NCBI RefSeq assembly: GCF_045629565.1
Contig: NZ_JAZQRL010000125.1
Location: 118,839-182,838 of the forward strand
From: Arcticibacter sp045629565
GTDB taxonomy: Bacteria; Bacteroidota; Bacteroidia; Sphingobacteriales; Sphingobacteriaceae
Direction of reading: 5' to 3'
DNA: 64,000 nucleotides
Shown: positions 8,602-17,836 of the stretch, one piece after another
How positions within the stretch are numbered: position 1 is the first letter of the stretch
Layout: every line of letters begins with the position of its first letter
Notes under the pieces: model-generated
The model's database searches: none
Seen by the model: only the letters and a program-made list of their open reading frames with translations
Told to the model about the DNA's origin: nothing
Program-made: the position numbers and the translations under genes

Positions 8602-11145
8602 TTAAACTTCCTTTCGGAGTACTTCAAGAGGCGGGGCATTCAAGCTGCTCTTGCTGTTCAACAGTCCGATCACAACTGTAATTAAACATACACTTGACAG
8701 CAACAACAGAGATGGCATCAATTCAGGCGAAAACGCAGTTTTAAAATTATAGATTGCAAGCGCCCAACCTGCCATAAATGAGAGAAGGATCCCTGTGATG
8801 CCAGCTAAAGTTCCAAGAAAGAAATACTCCAGCGCAGTAATGGTAAGCACTTGCCTCGTACTTGCCCCCAGTGTCCTTAGTAAAACATTTTCTCTCATTC
8901 GTTGATACCTGCTTATCAAAACCGAAGTTATCAATACGATAATTCCTGTCACAATACTTAAGCCGGCCATAAAGCGAATGACAAACGCAAGCTTGGCCAT
9001 AAGGCCATCCAAAACACTCAGGACGAGATTCAAATCAATAATAGAAATATTGGGAAATTTCAGAACTACGGCCTGCTGAAATTCGGCCGCCTTTTGCGGA
9101 GACTCTAATCTGGTCAAAAGTACATGGAATTGTGGTGCGTTTTCTAAAACGCCGGAAGGGAACACCACCCTGAAGTTAGTTTGTATATTATTCCAGTCCA
9201 CTTCCCTAAAACTTCCAACAATAACGGGTACCAAAGCTCCCTGTACATTGAAAATCATTTCATCACCAACGCTTACACGAAGTCTTTCTGCGTACCTCTT
9301 TTCCAGAGATACGTATACCTTATCGTCGCCGGCGTCGACTCTTCCAACCCATTTGCCAGCGACAATCCTTTCTGTGCTTGTTAAGCTGTCTCGAAAGGTA
9401 CTTCGGATTTCTGAGTTAAAGGCTTTTACGGGCACATCGAGAGTCGTATCTTCTTTGGCCTTCGATGCGTTTATTCCTCTTATCTCCTCAATGCGCATGG
9501 TAACGATCGGCACCTGTTGCATAACCGGCAGTCCCTGCGCTTCAGTCATTTCTGCGATCTCCTTTTTCTGTGAAGACTGAATATCAAACAGCACCATGTT
9601 GGGTTTTCCTTCGGCAGATGACGTCGTCACTTTATCAATCAGCATGTCCTTTACAAGCATCAGCGTGCTGATCAACGCTGTGCCCAGGCCTATGCACACA
9701 ATTAAGATAACGGTTTGATTATTTGGCCTGAATAAATTAGAGAATCCCTGCCGGTAGATATAACTCCATTCCGATGGAAAATAACGCCTTGCAAGCTTCG
9801 TCAGCAAGTTGGCGGTTCCTACAAGGATCAGGAAGCAGAGACCTGCTCCTCCGGTAAAAATAGCCGCTTGCTTCAGGTCTCCTAACTGGATATAGGTGAA
9901 TGATACAAGGAAGACTATAATAAGGAAATAGACGAGCACCCTTAGCCAATCGGGGGAATTACCCGCATCTTCCGCCGATGCCCTTAAAGTATAGAGCGGT
10001 GAAACTTTTCTGACAGTTAATAGCGGGAGAATTGAAAAAATGACTGAAACAATCAAACCTGTTGAGATTCCTTGGAAAATAGCAGGATACGATACTCTTG
10101 CCGTAATTTCGATTGGAATAAAGTCTCTCATAACAGCCGGCAAAAATTGTTGGATGAACAATCCTAAAAGAGAACCCAGAATAGACCCGACCAGACCCAC
10201 TACCGCAACTTGTATAAGATAGATTAGAGTTGCCTGAGAAGCAGTTGCCCCGAGGCATCTCAAAATCGACACAGACGCGACTTTTTCTTTTATATATATA
10301 TGAACAGCGCTCGCGACACCAATACAACCTAACAGGAGCGCCATAAACGCAACGAGAGACATGAAGTTTGTCATGTTTCTGAATGAATTTCCGGTTTCCT
10401 CTTTTGTCGATTCTATGGTTTCTACATCCATCAATGCGTTATCGGCAAATGCCTTAATGGATTTTAGCTCTTTCTTCAACCTTCCAGGCTCATTAAACCG
10501 GTAATGATAACTATGGTTAATGCGGCTGCCTTTTTGCAATAAACCGGTCTGTTGCAGGTAAGTCATCGGGATATAGACTATTGGTGCAATCGATGAGGAG
10601 AATCCGGTCTGTCCGGGCGCCGATTCGAGGATACCTGATATAATAAACGATTGTTCACCCAACCGGATAGAATCACCCTGTTGCGCTCCAAACTGGAGCA
10701 TCAATGTTTTATCTACAAGCGCATTGTGACCGTTCGGAAGCTCTCGGGAGACTCCCTCAGGTATAGTTTTGATCTCTCCATAAAAGGGAAATTTTCCCTT
10801 CAAGGCCCTAACCTGCACCAGTCTGCTCCCTCCGTTTCGGTTAAAAAAAATCATCGAAACAAATCTCTTCTCACTCGAACGCTCGTCGCCGAGCTTCGCG
10901 AGATAATCTTCCATCCTGGCCGATGGTTGTTTGTTCGTGGACAACACCAGATCTGCGCCTATCAGGCTTGCAGCCTGATGGTCAATATCGGTGTTTAAAT
11001 TATCGTTAAATGAATAAATAGCTACAAGTGCGGCTATCCCCAGAATGATCGATGAGACGAAGAGGAGGAGCCGGGACTTACTTCTGCGGCTGTCTCGCCA
11101 GGCCATTTGGAATAACCAGGCGACTTTCGATATGTTCTTACTCAT
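8602..11145 (-). CDS. ybbP: ABC transporter permease, FtsX/MacB-like (YbbP type)
   Basis: 847 residues. It begins with a single membrane helix (about 28-50), then a large periplasmic domain, and carries two FtsX-type blocks of three to four helices (about 265-415 and 700-835) with additional helices around 435-500, the layout of YbbP-type permeases that probably extract or move lipophilic substrates from the inner membrane. Its ATG overlaps the last 8 bases of the ATPase gene, so the two subunits are translationally coupled. The divergent tesA lipoprotein completes a trio also seen in E. coli. The substrate is not established. Confidence 0.88.
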   Translation of the reverse strand: MSKNISKVAWLFQMAWRDSRRSKSRLLLFVSSIILGIAALVAIYSFNDNLNTDIDHQAASLIGADLVLSTNKQPSARMEDYLAKLGDERSSEKRFVSMIFFNRNGGSRLVQVRALKGKFPFYGEIKTIPEGVSRELPNGHNALVDKTLMLQFGAQQGDSIRLGEQSFIISGILESAPGQTGFSSSIAPIVYIPMTYLQQTGLLQKGSRINHSYHYRFNEPGRLKKELKSIKAFADNALMDVETIESTKEETGNSFRNMTNFMSLVAFMALLLGCIGVASAVHIYIKEKVASVSILRCLGATASQATLIYLIQVAVVGLVGSILGSLLGLFIQQFLPAVMRDFIPIEITARVSYPAIFQGISTGLIVSVIFSILPLLTVRKVSPLYTLRASAEDAGNSPDWLRVLVYFLIIVFLVSFTYIQLGDLKQAAIFTGGAGLCFLILVGTANLLTKLARRYFPSEWSYIYRQGFSNLFRPNNQTVILIVCIGLGTALISTLMLVKDMLIDKVTTSSAEGKPNMVLFDIQSSQKKEIAEMTEAQGLPVMQQVPIVTMRIEEIRGINASKAKEDTTLDVPVKAFNSEIRSTFRDSLTSTERIVAGKWVGRVDAGDDKVYVSLEKRYAERLRVSVGDEMIFNVQGALVPVIVGSFREVDWNNIQTNFRVVFPSGVLENAPQFHVLLTRLESPQKAAEFQQAVVLKFPNISIIDLNLVLSVLDGLMAKLAFVIRFMAGLSIVTGIIVLITSVLISRYQRMRENVLLRTLGASTRQVLTITALEYFFLGTLAGITGILLSFMAGWALAIYNFKTAFSPELMPSLLLLSSVCLITVVIGLLNSKSSLNAPPLEVLRKEV

Positions 11146-11839
11146 TGCCGATCGGTTGGGTGGGCAAATCTGAAATCACTTCACCACCCTTAAGCCTGAT
11201 GATCCGCTGAGTTCTGGATGCAAGATCGAGGTCGTGAGTCACCAGCAACAAAGTAGTTCCTGATTCCCGGTTAAGCTCAAAAATCAAGTTGATAATCTTC
11301 TCTCCCGTTTCGTCATCAAGATTGCCCGTCGGTTCATCTGCAAAGAGTATATCCGGACGGTTTGAAAAAGCTCTGGCTATGGCCACTCGCTGCTGTTCTC
11401 CCCCGGATAATTGGGTCGGATAATGGTGCGAACGCTCCAACAGTCCAACCTTATCAAGAAGTTCGAGCGCACCGGGCTTAATTCCCCTTTCTCCCCGAAG
11501 TTCCAAAGGAACCATTACATTTTCCAAAACCGTCAGGGTTGGCAAAAGCTGAAAATTCTGAAAGATAAAGCCTGTATATCTGCTTCTGACCCGTGCCTTT
11601 TCATCTTCACTGAGATCATCGATGCGAATGTCGTTTATACGAACTGAGCCGCCCGATGAACGATCCAGACCGGCACAGAGACCTAGCAAGGTCGTCTTGC
11701 CACTTCCTGATGGACCAACTATTGAAACCATAGATCCTCTCTTAACGGAAAATGAAACATCTCTCAGGACAGTCAATTGGTGCCCTGCACCTTTATAAAC
11801 TTTGCTTAGATTATTTACTGATAGAATATTTTCGGTCAT
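11138..11839 (-). CDS. ybbA: ABC transporter ATP-binding protein (YbbA/LolD-like)
   Basis: 233 residues with all nucleotide-binding motifs: Walker A (GPSGSGKTT, near residue 41), signature LSGGEQQRVAIARA (near 144), Walker B (DILFADEPTGNLDDETG) and the H-loop (LLVTHDLDLA). The EPTGNLD form is characteristic of LolD/MacB/YbbA ATPases. It energises the overlapping permease gene. Its start is 49 bases from the divergent esterase gene. Confidence 0.93.
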   Translation of the reverse strand: MTENILSVNNLSKVYKGAGHQLTVLRDVSFSVKRGSMVSIVGPSGSGKTTLLGLCAGLDRSSGGSVRINDIRIDDLSEDEKARVRSRYTGFIFQNFQLLPTLTVLENVMVPLELRGERGIKPGALELLDKVGLLERSHHYPTQLSGGEQQRVAIARAFSNRPDILFADEPTGNLDDETGEKIINLIFELNRESGTTLLLVTHDLDLASRTQRIIRLKGGEVISDLPTQPIGNE

Positions 11840-11888
11840 TTAAACTAACTTAGTCAATTACTGTTTGATCATTAACGAACATCACTTT

Positions 11889-12569
11889 ATGAACAGATTA
11901 TACAGTTGCCTGATACTTCTAATGTCTGTGTTGGGCTGCACAAATAGCACGATGAAAGAAAACGATGAAAATAAAGATAACCTAAAGAACAAAGAAACAT
12001 CCGACAATCAGGAAACTAAAAATATTTTATTTTTCGGAAACAGCCTCACTGCTGGCTATGGCCTGGATGACCCTTCGAGTGAATCGTTTCCATCGCTGAT
12101 TCAAGACCGGATTGATTCGCTGAATCTAAGATACAAGACCATAAATGCCGGCTTAAGTGGTGAAACAACCGCTGGAGGAAAGGGGCGCATAGGATGGCTA
12201 TTGAAAAATAAAGTTGACATTTTTGTTTTAGAACTTGGAGCCAATGACGGGTTGAGAGGCGTGCCGGTTACCGAAACTGCAAAAAACCTGCAGGCTATTG
12301 TAGATACCGTCAAACAACGGTATCCCGACGCAAAATTAGTGCTCCTGGGTATGCAGGTTCCTCCAAATATGGGTGGCCAATATGCCAGAGAGTTTAATGA
12401 GGTTTTCCCTGCGATTGCGAAGAAAAATCAAATGTTGCTGATCCCGTTTTTATTAAAGAACGTTGCGGGCATTCCACGGTTAAATCTCAAGGACGGAATC
12501 CATCCCACAGCAGAGGGTCAAAAAATTCTTGCTGAAAATGTTTGGGAGGAGCTTCAGACGATTCTTTAA
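11889..12569 (+). CDS. tesA: SGNH/GDSL arylesterase lipoprotein (TesA-like)
   Basis: 226 residues from the ATG at 11889, preferred over an upstream ATT-rich start at 11865 because it gives a lipoprotein signal peptide (MNRLYSCLILLMSVLGC, lipobox VLGC). The SGNH blocks are intact: nucleophile Ser in FGNSLTAGYG (block I, Asn replacing Asp in GDSL), Gly in block II, Asn in LGANDG (block III) and Asp-His in DGIHPTAEG (block V). TesA-type enzymes hydrolyse acyl-CoA or lysophospholipid esters; here it should be anchored to a membrane. A 7-bp hairpin with a T-rich tail (12557-12590) overlaps its stop codon. Confidence 0.9.
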   Translation: MNRLYSCLILLMSVLGCTNSTMKENDENKDNLKNKETSDNQETKNILFFGNSLTAGYGLDDPSSESFPSLIQDRIDSLNLRYKTINAGLSGETTAGGKGRIGWLLKNKVDIFVLELGANDGLRGVPVTETAKNLQAIVDTVKQRYPDAKLVLLGMQVPPNMGGQYAREFNEVFPAIAKKNQMLLIPFLLKNVAGIPRLNLKDGIHPTAEGQKILAENVWEELQTIL

Positions 12570-12575
12570 TCGTCT

Positions 12576-15356
12576 TTATCCTTCCTTTTTGAGATACGGC
12601 CGTATTATTTTAAACAAATCCATTGGCACAAACGGTTTCAACACGGTATCATTAATACCGGCGTCCAGGATCATTTCCCTGCGCACGACTAAATCGCTTC
12701 CAGTAAGAGCAATTACCGGCAGATCTTTATACTTACCATCGGCAAGCATCCTGATTTTTCGGGTTGCCTCATAGCCATCCATTACGGGCATATGCAGATC
12801 CATGAGGACCAGGTCGTAATCCTTCCGTTCTATCATCTCAAGAGCCTCTTTTCCATTCTTTGCAAGATCTGATTTTATTCCCCAGCGCATTACAGTCTTT
12901 TGGGCAACCATCCTGTTCATCGGGTTGTCGTCTACAATTAAGATATAAGAGGGAATGGATACTGGCAGCTGGTCGAGTGCTGACTCTTCTATACCGGCTT
13001 CACCAGGGCGGGCAAATCGAATGGTAAAATAAAAAGAGGAGCCCCTTCCTTTTTCACTCTCGACAAATATTTCCGAATGATGAAGTTGAATTAACTTCTT
13101 TGTAATGGCAAGACCAAGACCTGTACCTCCGTATTTTCGGGTTGTATCAGTACTTTCTTGAGTATAGGATTCAAATATATAATCCAGCTTATCGGGATTA
13201 ATGCCTATACCAGTATCCGATACTTTGAACCGAACAGATACAGATTGATCATCTTCACAAATAAGAGCAAGTTCCAAGTTAATTTCGCCCCGTTCCGTAA
13301 ACTTAATCGCATTGCCAAGTAAATTCATCAAAACCTGATACACACGTGTATTGTCGACCATCAATATTTCTGGAATCCTATTGTCGATCTTCACTCTCAT
13401 GGAAACTTTCTCCCGGTCGACTTTGAATTGCAGGGATTCGACTGTGGAAGTTACGATCTTTTTAAGATTGACTGGTCTAAGCTCCAACTCGAGGTTACCC
13501 GTCTCGATTTTGGTATAGTCGAGGACGTCATTAATGAGTGTAAGTAAGTTCTCTGTCGAAAACTTTAACATGTCGAGGTTTTCCAACTGCCTATCCAGAG
13601 GATCTTCTTCCAACAGAATGCGGCTTATGCCTATAATTGCATTTAAAGGCGTACGCATTTCATGACTCATGACAGATAGAAATGTCTCCTTGGCTTTTCC
13701 TAACTTTATAGCGGCTTCGCGGGTTGCAATAATTTCCTGCTCAGCTTTCTTGCGCTCTGTGACATCAACAACAATACACACCTGACGTTCCATCTGTCCT
13801 GATTCGTTGAACAAAGGTGTGTTCGATAAATAGAGCCAAACCTTTTCGCCCGATTTTGTGTAAAAAAGATTCTCTATTTCGTATGTCGTTTGGTTTGCAA
13901 ATGCATCTTTAGCTACTTTGTAGCCATCCATGGAAGTGTCAGGACCAATCAAGATATCTCCGAGATGCTTTCCCTTAAACTCGTTCAGACAATATCCTGT
14001 GATCGTCTCAAAGGCATCATTGAACCACACAACTTTATTTGTGTTATCACGCACCACGATTCCCACACTGGATTTACTGAGAGCCAGATTGAGCGTCTCA
14101 TTCTGGCTGGCTGATTCCTTCTGTTGGGTGATGTCAGTCAGTATCTCTATCGACTTGTCTGCCTGGCCTTCGTCGTTAAGCACAATTGTATTCATTACAG
14201 ATAGCCAAACAGGACTCAAGTCTTTGCGGTGAGCGGGAAGAACAACGGAAAATGATTGCCTGCTAGCGGTTCGGCTTCTTGCATAGGTCAGAGTTGGGTT
14301 GTCTGTATAATTCCGAAGTAACAAATCACCTATTCTTTTTCCTAAAACTTCAGCAGCACGATATCCGGTAATTGTTTCAAACGCCTTATTGACCCATATC
14401 GCCTTACTGTCAGCATCGTTGATAACCACACCATTGTTTACATGGCTTGCAACAAGGGAAAGTTGCTCCAGCATCATTTGGTTCTTTCTTTGGTGCGTAA
14501 TATCTCTTCCGTTAATCAACCACCGCCCACTCCTGATTACATTATTCCAACTGAAAACTTTAATACCTTCGTGTTTAGTTACAACGTTCGTTTCAAGTTT
14601 AAAATGGTCAAGCCCGCTTAAAATTGCTTTACGAATATCCGGAAGGAGCTTGTTTCTTTCATCGGGAGGACAAAAGTCCCAGATATATCTCCCTTTAACC
14701 TCATCAACGGTATAGCCGATAATATCAACCACCGAGTTATTGACAAACTCGATCTGACCGGTTTCACTGACTATACAATGCAAATCGCCGGAATGATTAA
14801 ACATTTCCTGATATTCCTGAGCAGCGTCAAGATGGTATTTTAATTCGCGGTTTCTCTTAGATGACTCTATATGAAGGATCACCTCATCGGCAAGAAGAAG
14901 AAGCGTTTTCTGCTGCAGATCGTTTAGCGCATTTGGTTTAGTGTCCATTACACATAATGCCCCCAGCTTGCACCCGTCTTCGGAAGTAAGGGGAGCACCC
15001 GCATAGAAGCGAACCATTGGATATCCTGTTACAAAAGGATTGGTAGAAAACCTCTTATCTAATAGAGTATCATTAACTTGTAAGATTTCGTTACTCTGAA
15101 TGGTATAGTTACAAAACGAAAACTCTCGCGATGTTTCCTTCAGGTCAAGCCCAACTTTCGCTTTGAACCATTGCCGGTTCGAGTCCAAAAGCGTGATCAT
15201 AGCCATAGGCATCTGGCAAAGTTCAGCAGCTAATTCAGTAATGGAGTTAAAGGGGCGTTCATCCTCTGTATCAAGTATTTGATAAGTTTCCAATCCTTTT
15301 ATCCTTCGCAGTTCATCCTCTCCAGCGTTTACCCCTTGCATATAAAACGTTCTCAT
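12576..15356 (-). CDS. hybrid histidine kinase: GAF, three PAS, HisKA, HATPase, REC
   Basis: 926 residues with no membrane helix, hence cytoplasmic. Order: GAF (about 20-165), three PAS/PAC units (about 175-290, 300-415, 425-545), a HisKA dimer domain with phospho-accepting His565 (SHEMRTPLNAIIG), an ATPase domain (about 675-785; N-box NLLGNAIKFTE, G-boxes DTGIGI and GTGLGL) and a receiver domain with Asp853 (LMDLHMPVMDG). The C-terminal REC suggests an internal phosphorelay to an unlinked Hpt or regulator. The number of PAS units suggests sensing of redox, small ligands or light, but no cofactor residue is assignable by eye. Confidence 0.93.
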   Translation of the reverse strand: MRTFYMQGVNAGEDELRRIKGLETYQILDTEDERPFNSITELAAELCQMPMAMITLLDSNRQWFKAKVGLDLKETSREFSFCNYTIQSNEILQVNDTLLDKRFSTNPFVTGYPMVRFYAGAPLTSEDGCKLGALCVMDTKPNALNDLQQKTLLLLADEVILHIESSKRNRELKYHLDAAQEYQEMFNHSGDLHCIVSETGQIEFVNNSVVDIIGYTVDEVKGRYIWDFCPPDERNKLLPDIRKAILSGLDHFKLETNVVTKHEGIKVFSWNNVIRSGRWLINGRDITHQRKNQMMLEQLSLVASHVNNGVVINDADSKAIWVNKAFETITGYRAAEVLGKRIGDLLLRNYTDNPTLTYARSRTASRQSFSVVLPAHRKDLSPVWLSVMNTIVLNDEGQADKSIEILTDITQQKESASQNETLNLALSKSSVGIVVRDNTNKVVWFNDAFETITGYCLNEFKGKHLGDILIGPDTSMDGYKVAKDAFANQTTYEIENLFYTKSGEKVWLYLSNTPLFNESGQMERQVCIVVDVTERKKAEQEIIATREAAIKLGKAKETFLSVMSHEMRTPLNAIIGISRILLEEDPLDRQLENLDMLKFSTENLLTLINDVLDYTKIETGNLELELRPVNLKKIVTSTVESLQFKVDREKVSMRVKIDNRIPEILMVDNTRVYQVLMNLLGNAIKFTERGEINLELALICEDDQSVSVRFKVSDTGIGINPDKLDYIFESYTQESTDTTRKYGGTGLGLAITKKLIQLHHSEIFVESEKGRGSSFYFTIRFARPGEAGIEESALDQLPVSIPSYILIVDDNPMNRMVAQKTVMRWGIKSDLAKNGKEALEMIERKDYDLVLMDLHMPVMDGYEATRKIRMLADGKYKDLPVIALTGSDLVVRREMILDAGINDTVLKPFVPMDLFKIIRPYLKKEG

Positions 15357-15500
15357 TTAATCAAACACAACAATAAAACCATAAAAAAGATTTGCGAGGC
15401 CCGCCAATCACCTACCAACTTTAACCATATTGAAATGTGCCTGTTTACAGACTCACAAGGTGAAACAACTTGGGCAGCCTTAAACTAACCCTGCACTTGG

Positions 15501-16373
15501 TCATTTTGATATTGCTATCAGAAAGATTGCCAAAATGGCTATCCCTATGCCCCAGACGTTCAACCTACTCAACCTTTCCTTAAAAAGAAGCACACCTACG
15601 GCTGATCCGGCAATGATCACACCGATATTCATTGCTGAAAAGACAACAGACGGGTTCTCAGGAACCGCTCTATGAGCCTTTAAATAAAACAAGATATTTC
15701 CAAAGTTGAAAACGCCTAGTATCATTCCGCATATTAAATTTTTAAACCCAAAAGATGTTCTTCCCGACACGATACTCAACGTCAGCACAAAAGCTGCCAG
15801 TAAGAAAGATAAAACGAAAACAACAAACAGCGACGAAGTGTAGGGAATCGCCTGAAATGAGGCTATCTGCTTAAATAGCGTGTCAATAACGCCCATCCCC
15901 AGGAATACCGTCAACGGATAGAGCCACCCCAACACGGTAGTTTTATTTTTAAGTGGTTCTTTATGCCAGGGTATAGAACACAATATTGCCAGAAAGCCGA
16001 CCAAAATACCTGCGACTTTCAACGGGGACATCTCTTCCTTAAAGATAAAAAACGCGGTAAGTAAAGGTATAAATAGCGACAGCCGCTGAGCTAAATCCGT
16101 TCTTACAATACCAGTATGCCGTACTGATAATCCGAGTATTATAAACAAAGAAGGAAGCAAAATCCCCAACAGCATATAGATACTAAAAGGAACTTGATCT
16201 ATTTGAAGTGAAGAGATATCCGGCTTAAACAGACTATAAGTTAGTATAACTGAGACTGCATAGTTCCAGACGACTGCCTGTGGAACGCTGATCTCATATC
16301 GCTTTGCCAGCTTTAAAAGTATGGATACAATGATATTACACAGTATACTAAGAAAGATAAAAATCATATGCAC
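15501..16373 (-). CDS. EamA/DMT-family membrane transporter
   Basis: 290 residues with about ten hydrophobic helices arranged as two EamA repeats (about 1-135 and 150-290), the typical drug/metabolite transporter size. The C-terminal part (FSAMNIGVIIAGSAVGVLLFKERLS) matches the usual end of EamA repeats. Substrate unknown. It lies downstream of the xylBA terminator, so it has its own transcript. Confidence 0.85.
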   Translation of the reverse strand: MHMIFIFLSILCNIIVSILLKLAKRYEISVPQAVVWNYAVSVILTYSLFKPDISSLQIDQVPFSIYMLLGILLPSLFIILGLSVRHTGIVRTDLAQRLSLFIPLLTAFFIFKEEMSPLKVAGILVGFLAILCSIPWHKEPLKNKTTVLGWLYPLTVFLGMGVIDTLFKQIASFQAIPYTSSLFVVFVLSFLLAAFVLTLSIVSGRTSFGFKNLICGMILGVFNFGNILFYLKAHRAVPENPSVVFSAMNIGVIIAGSAVGVLLFKERLSRLNVWGIGIAILAIFLIAISK

Positions 16374-16436
16374 TAACGCTGTTCGTAGGGCTCAAAGATA
16401 GCATAATGATCGTCGCTGAACTATGTACCAACAAGA

Positions 16437-16481
16437 AAAGGGTCGTTGCTTCTATTAGATAGATATGAACAACGACCCTTT
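16437..16481 (-). terminator. intrinsic terminator of xylBA
   Basis: A 12-bp perfect stem (16437-16448 with 16470-16481) closes a 21-base loop and on the minus strand is followed by TCTTGTTGG after the pairing A/T bases. It sits 19 bases past the xylA stop. Confidence 0.8.
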
Positions 16482-16499
16482 AGTTTATAGCCGCTTCAT

Positions 16500-17831
16500 T
16501 TAAACGTAGCGGTTAATGATGTTCTCCAGGTACTCCTGTTTGCCACTAATGGTAGCGGGCTCGCCCTTTTCGATAGCGTATGCCCGAAGATCTACCAAAC
16601 TAAGTTTACCTTCCTCAAACTCCTTACCCTTACCTGAATCAAAAGATGAATAACGGTCTTCCCTGATCTTTTTATAGTCAGATTTTTGAAGAATGTTGTC
16701 TGCTGCAATTAAAGCTCTGGCGAAGGTATCCATTCCACCCACGTGTGCATAGAAAAGATCTTCCTTGTCCGTTGAGTTTCTTCTAATTTTTGCGTCAAAA
16801 TTTACGCCTCCTCCTTTTAAACCACCAGCTTCAAGAAAAATCAACATACACTCTGTAAGCTCAGATGCATTGTTTGGGAACTGATCAGTATCCCATCCAT
16901 TTTGATAATCCCCTCTGTTGGCATCCATTGAGCCTAAAAGTCCTGCATCCGCTGCAACCTGCATCTCATGCTGGAATGTATGACCAGCCAGGGTAGCATG
17001 ATTCACTTCAAGGTTTAATTTAAAGTCACCCAGTAAATCGTACTGACGAAGAAATCCTAAAACCGTTGCCGCATCGTAATCATACTGATGCTTAGTAGGC
17101 TCGCAGGGTTTAGGTTCGATGAAGAAAGTTCCTGTAAAGCCATTGCTGCGTGCATAATCTTTAGCTGTGTGAAGAAACTTGGCCAAATGCTCCTGTTCTC
17201 GCTTCATATTGGTATTCAGCAGGGACATGTATCCTTCTCTTCCTCCCCAGAATACATAATTTTCACCTTTCAGGGCAATAGTAGCATCGAGTGCTGCCTT
17301 TACCTGAGCTGCTCCGTGAGATAATACGTGAAAATCCGGATTAGTAGACGCTCCGTTCATATATCGACGATGAGAGAACAAGTTGGCCGTTCCCCAGAGC
17401 AGTTTCACACCACTTTGCTCCTGCTTCAGTTTCGCATACTCTACGATGGCTTGTAATCGACGCTCATTTTCAAGAATATCGTTCCCATACTCAACCAGAT
17501 CCACATCATGGAAACAGTAGTAGGGCAGGTTCATTTTTGTGATAAACTCAAAAGCAGCATCCATTTTGTCTTTCGCTCTTTCAACAGGATCGCTTTTCTC
17601 ATCCCACGGGAAGATATGAGTCGGCCCTCCAAACGGATCAGCACCATCGCCACAGAACGAATGCCAGTAAGAACACGCAAACTTGAAGTGTTCTTTTAAA
17701 GTTTTTCCGGCAACCACCCGATTTTCGTCGTACCACCTGAATGCTAATGGATTATCTGACTCCAAGCCTTCGAATTGAATCTGGCCTATTCCGCTAAAGA
17801 ATTCCTTATCGCCAGTAATGATCTTTCCCAT
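16500..17831 (-). CDS. xylA: xylose isomerase
   Basis: 443 residues, the class II xylose isomerase size. The catalytic His108 sits in the motif FHDVDL (with Asp111), and the metal site residues are present in FIEPKP, FKLNLEVNHATLAGH, GSMDANRGD and FDAKIRR. It isomerises D-xylose to D-xylulose using two divalent metals. It follows xylB with a 5-base gap and is one transcript with it, probably repressed by the divergent LacI-type protein. Confidence 0.97.
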   Translation of the reverse strand: MGKIITGDKEFFSGIGQIQFEGLESDNPLAFRWYDENRVVAGKTLKEHFKFACSYWHSFCGDGADPFGGPTHIFPWDEKSDPVERAKDKMDAAFEFITKMNLPYYCFHDVDLVEYGNDILENERRLQAIVEYAKLKQEQSGVKLLWGTANLFSHRRYMNGASTNPDFHVLSHGAAQVKAALDATIALKGENYVFWGGREGYMSLLNTNMKREQEHLAKFLHTAKDYARSNGFTGTFFIEPKPCEPTKHQYDYDAATVLGFLRQYDLLGDFKLNLEVNHATLAGHTFQHEMQVAADAGLLGSMDANRGDYQNGWDTDQFPNNASELTECMLIFLEAGGLKGGGVNFDAKIRRNSTDKEDLFYAHVGGMDTFARALIAADNILQKSDYKKIREDRYSSFDSGKGKEFEEGKLSLVDLRAYAIEKGEPATISGKQEYLENIINRYV

Positions 17832-17836
17832 TTTGT

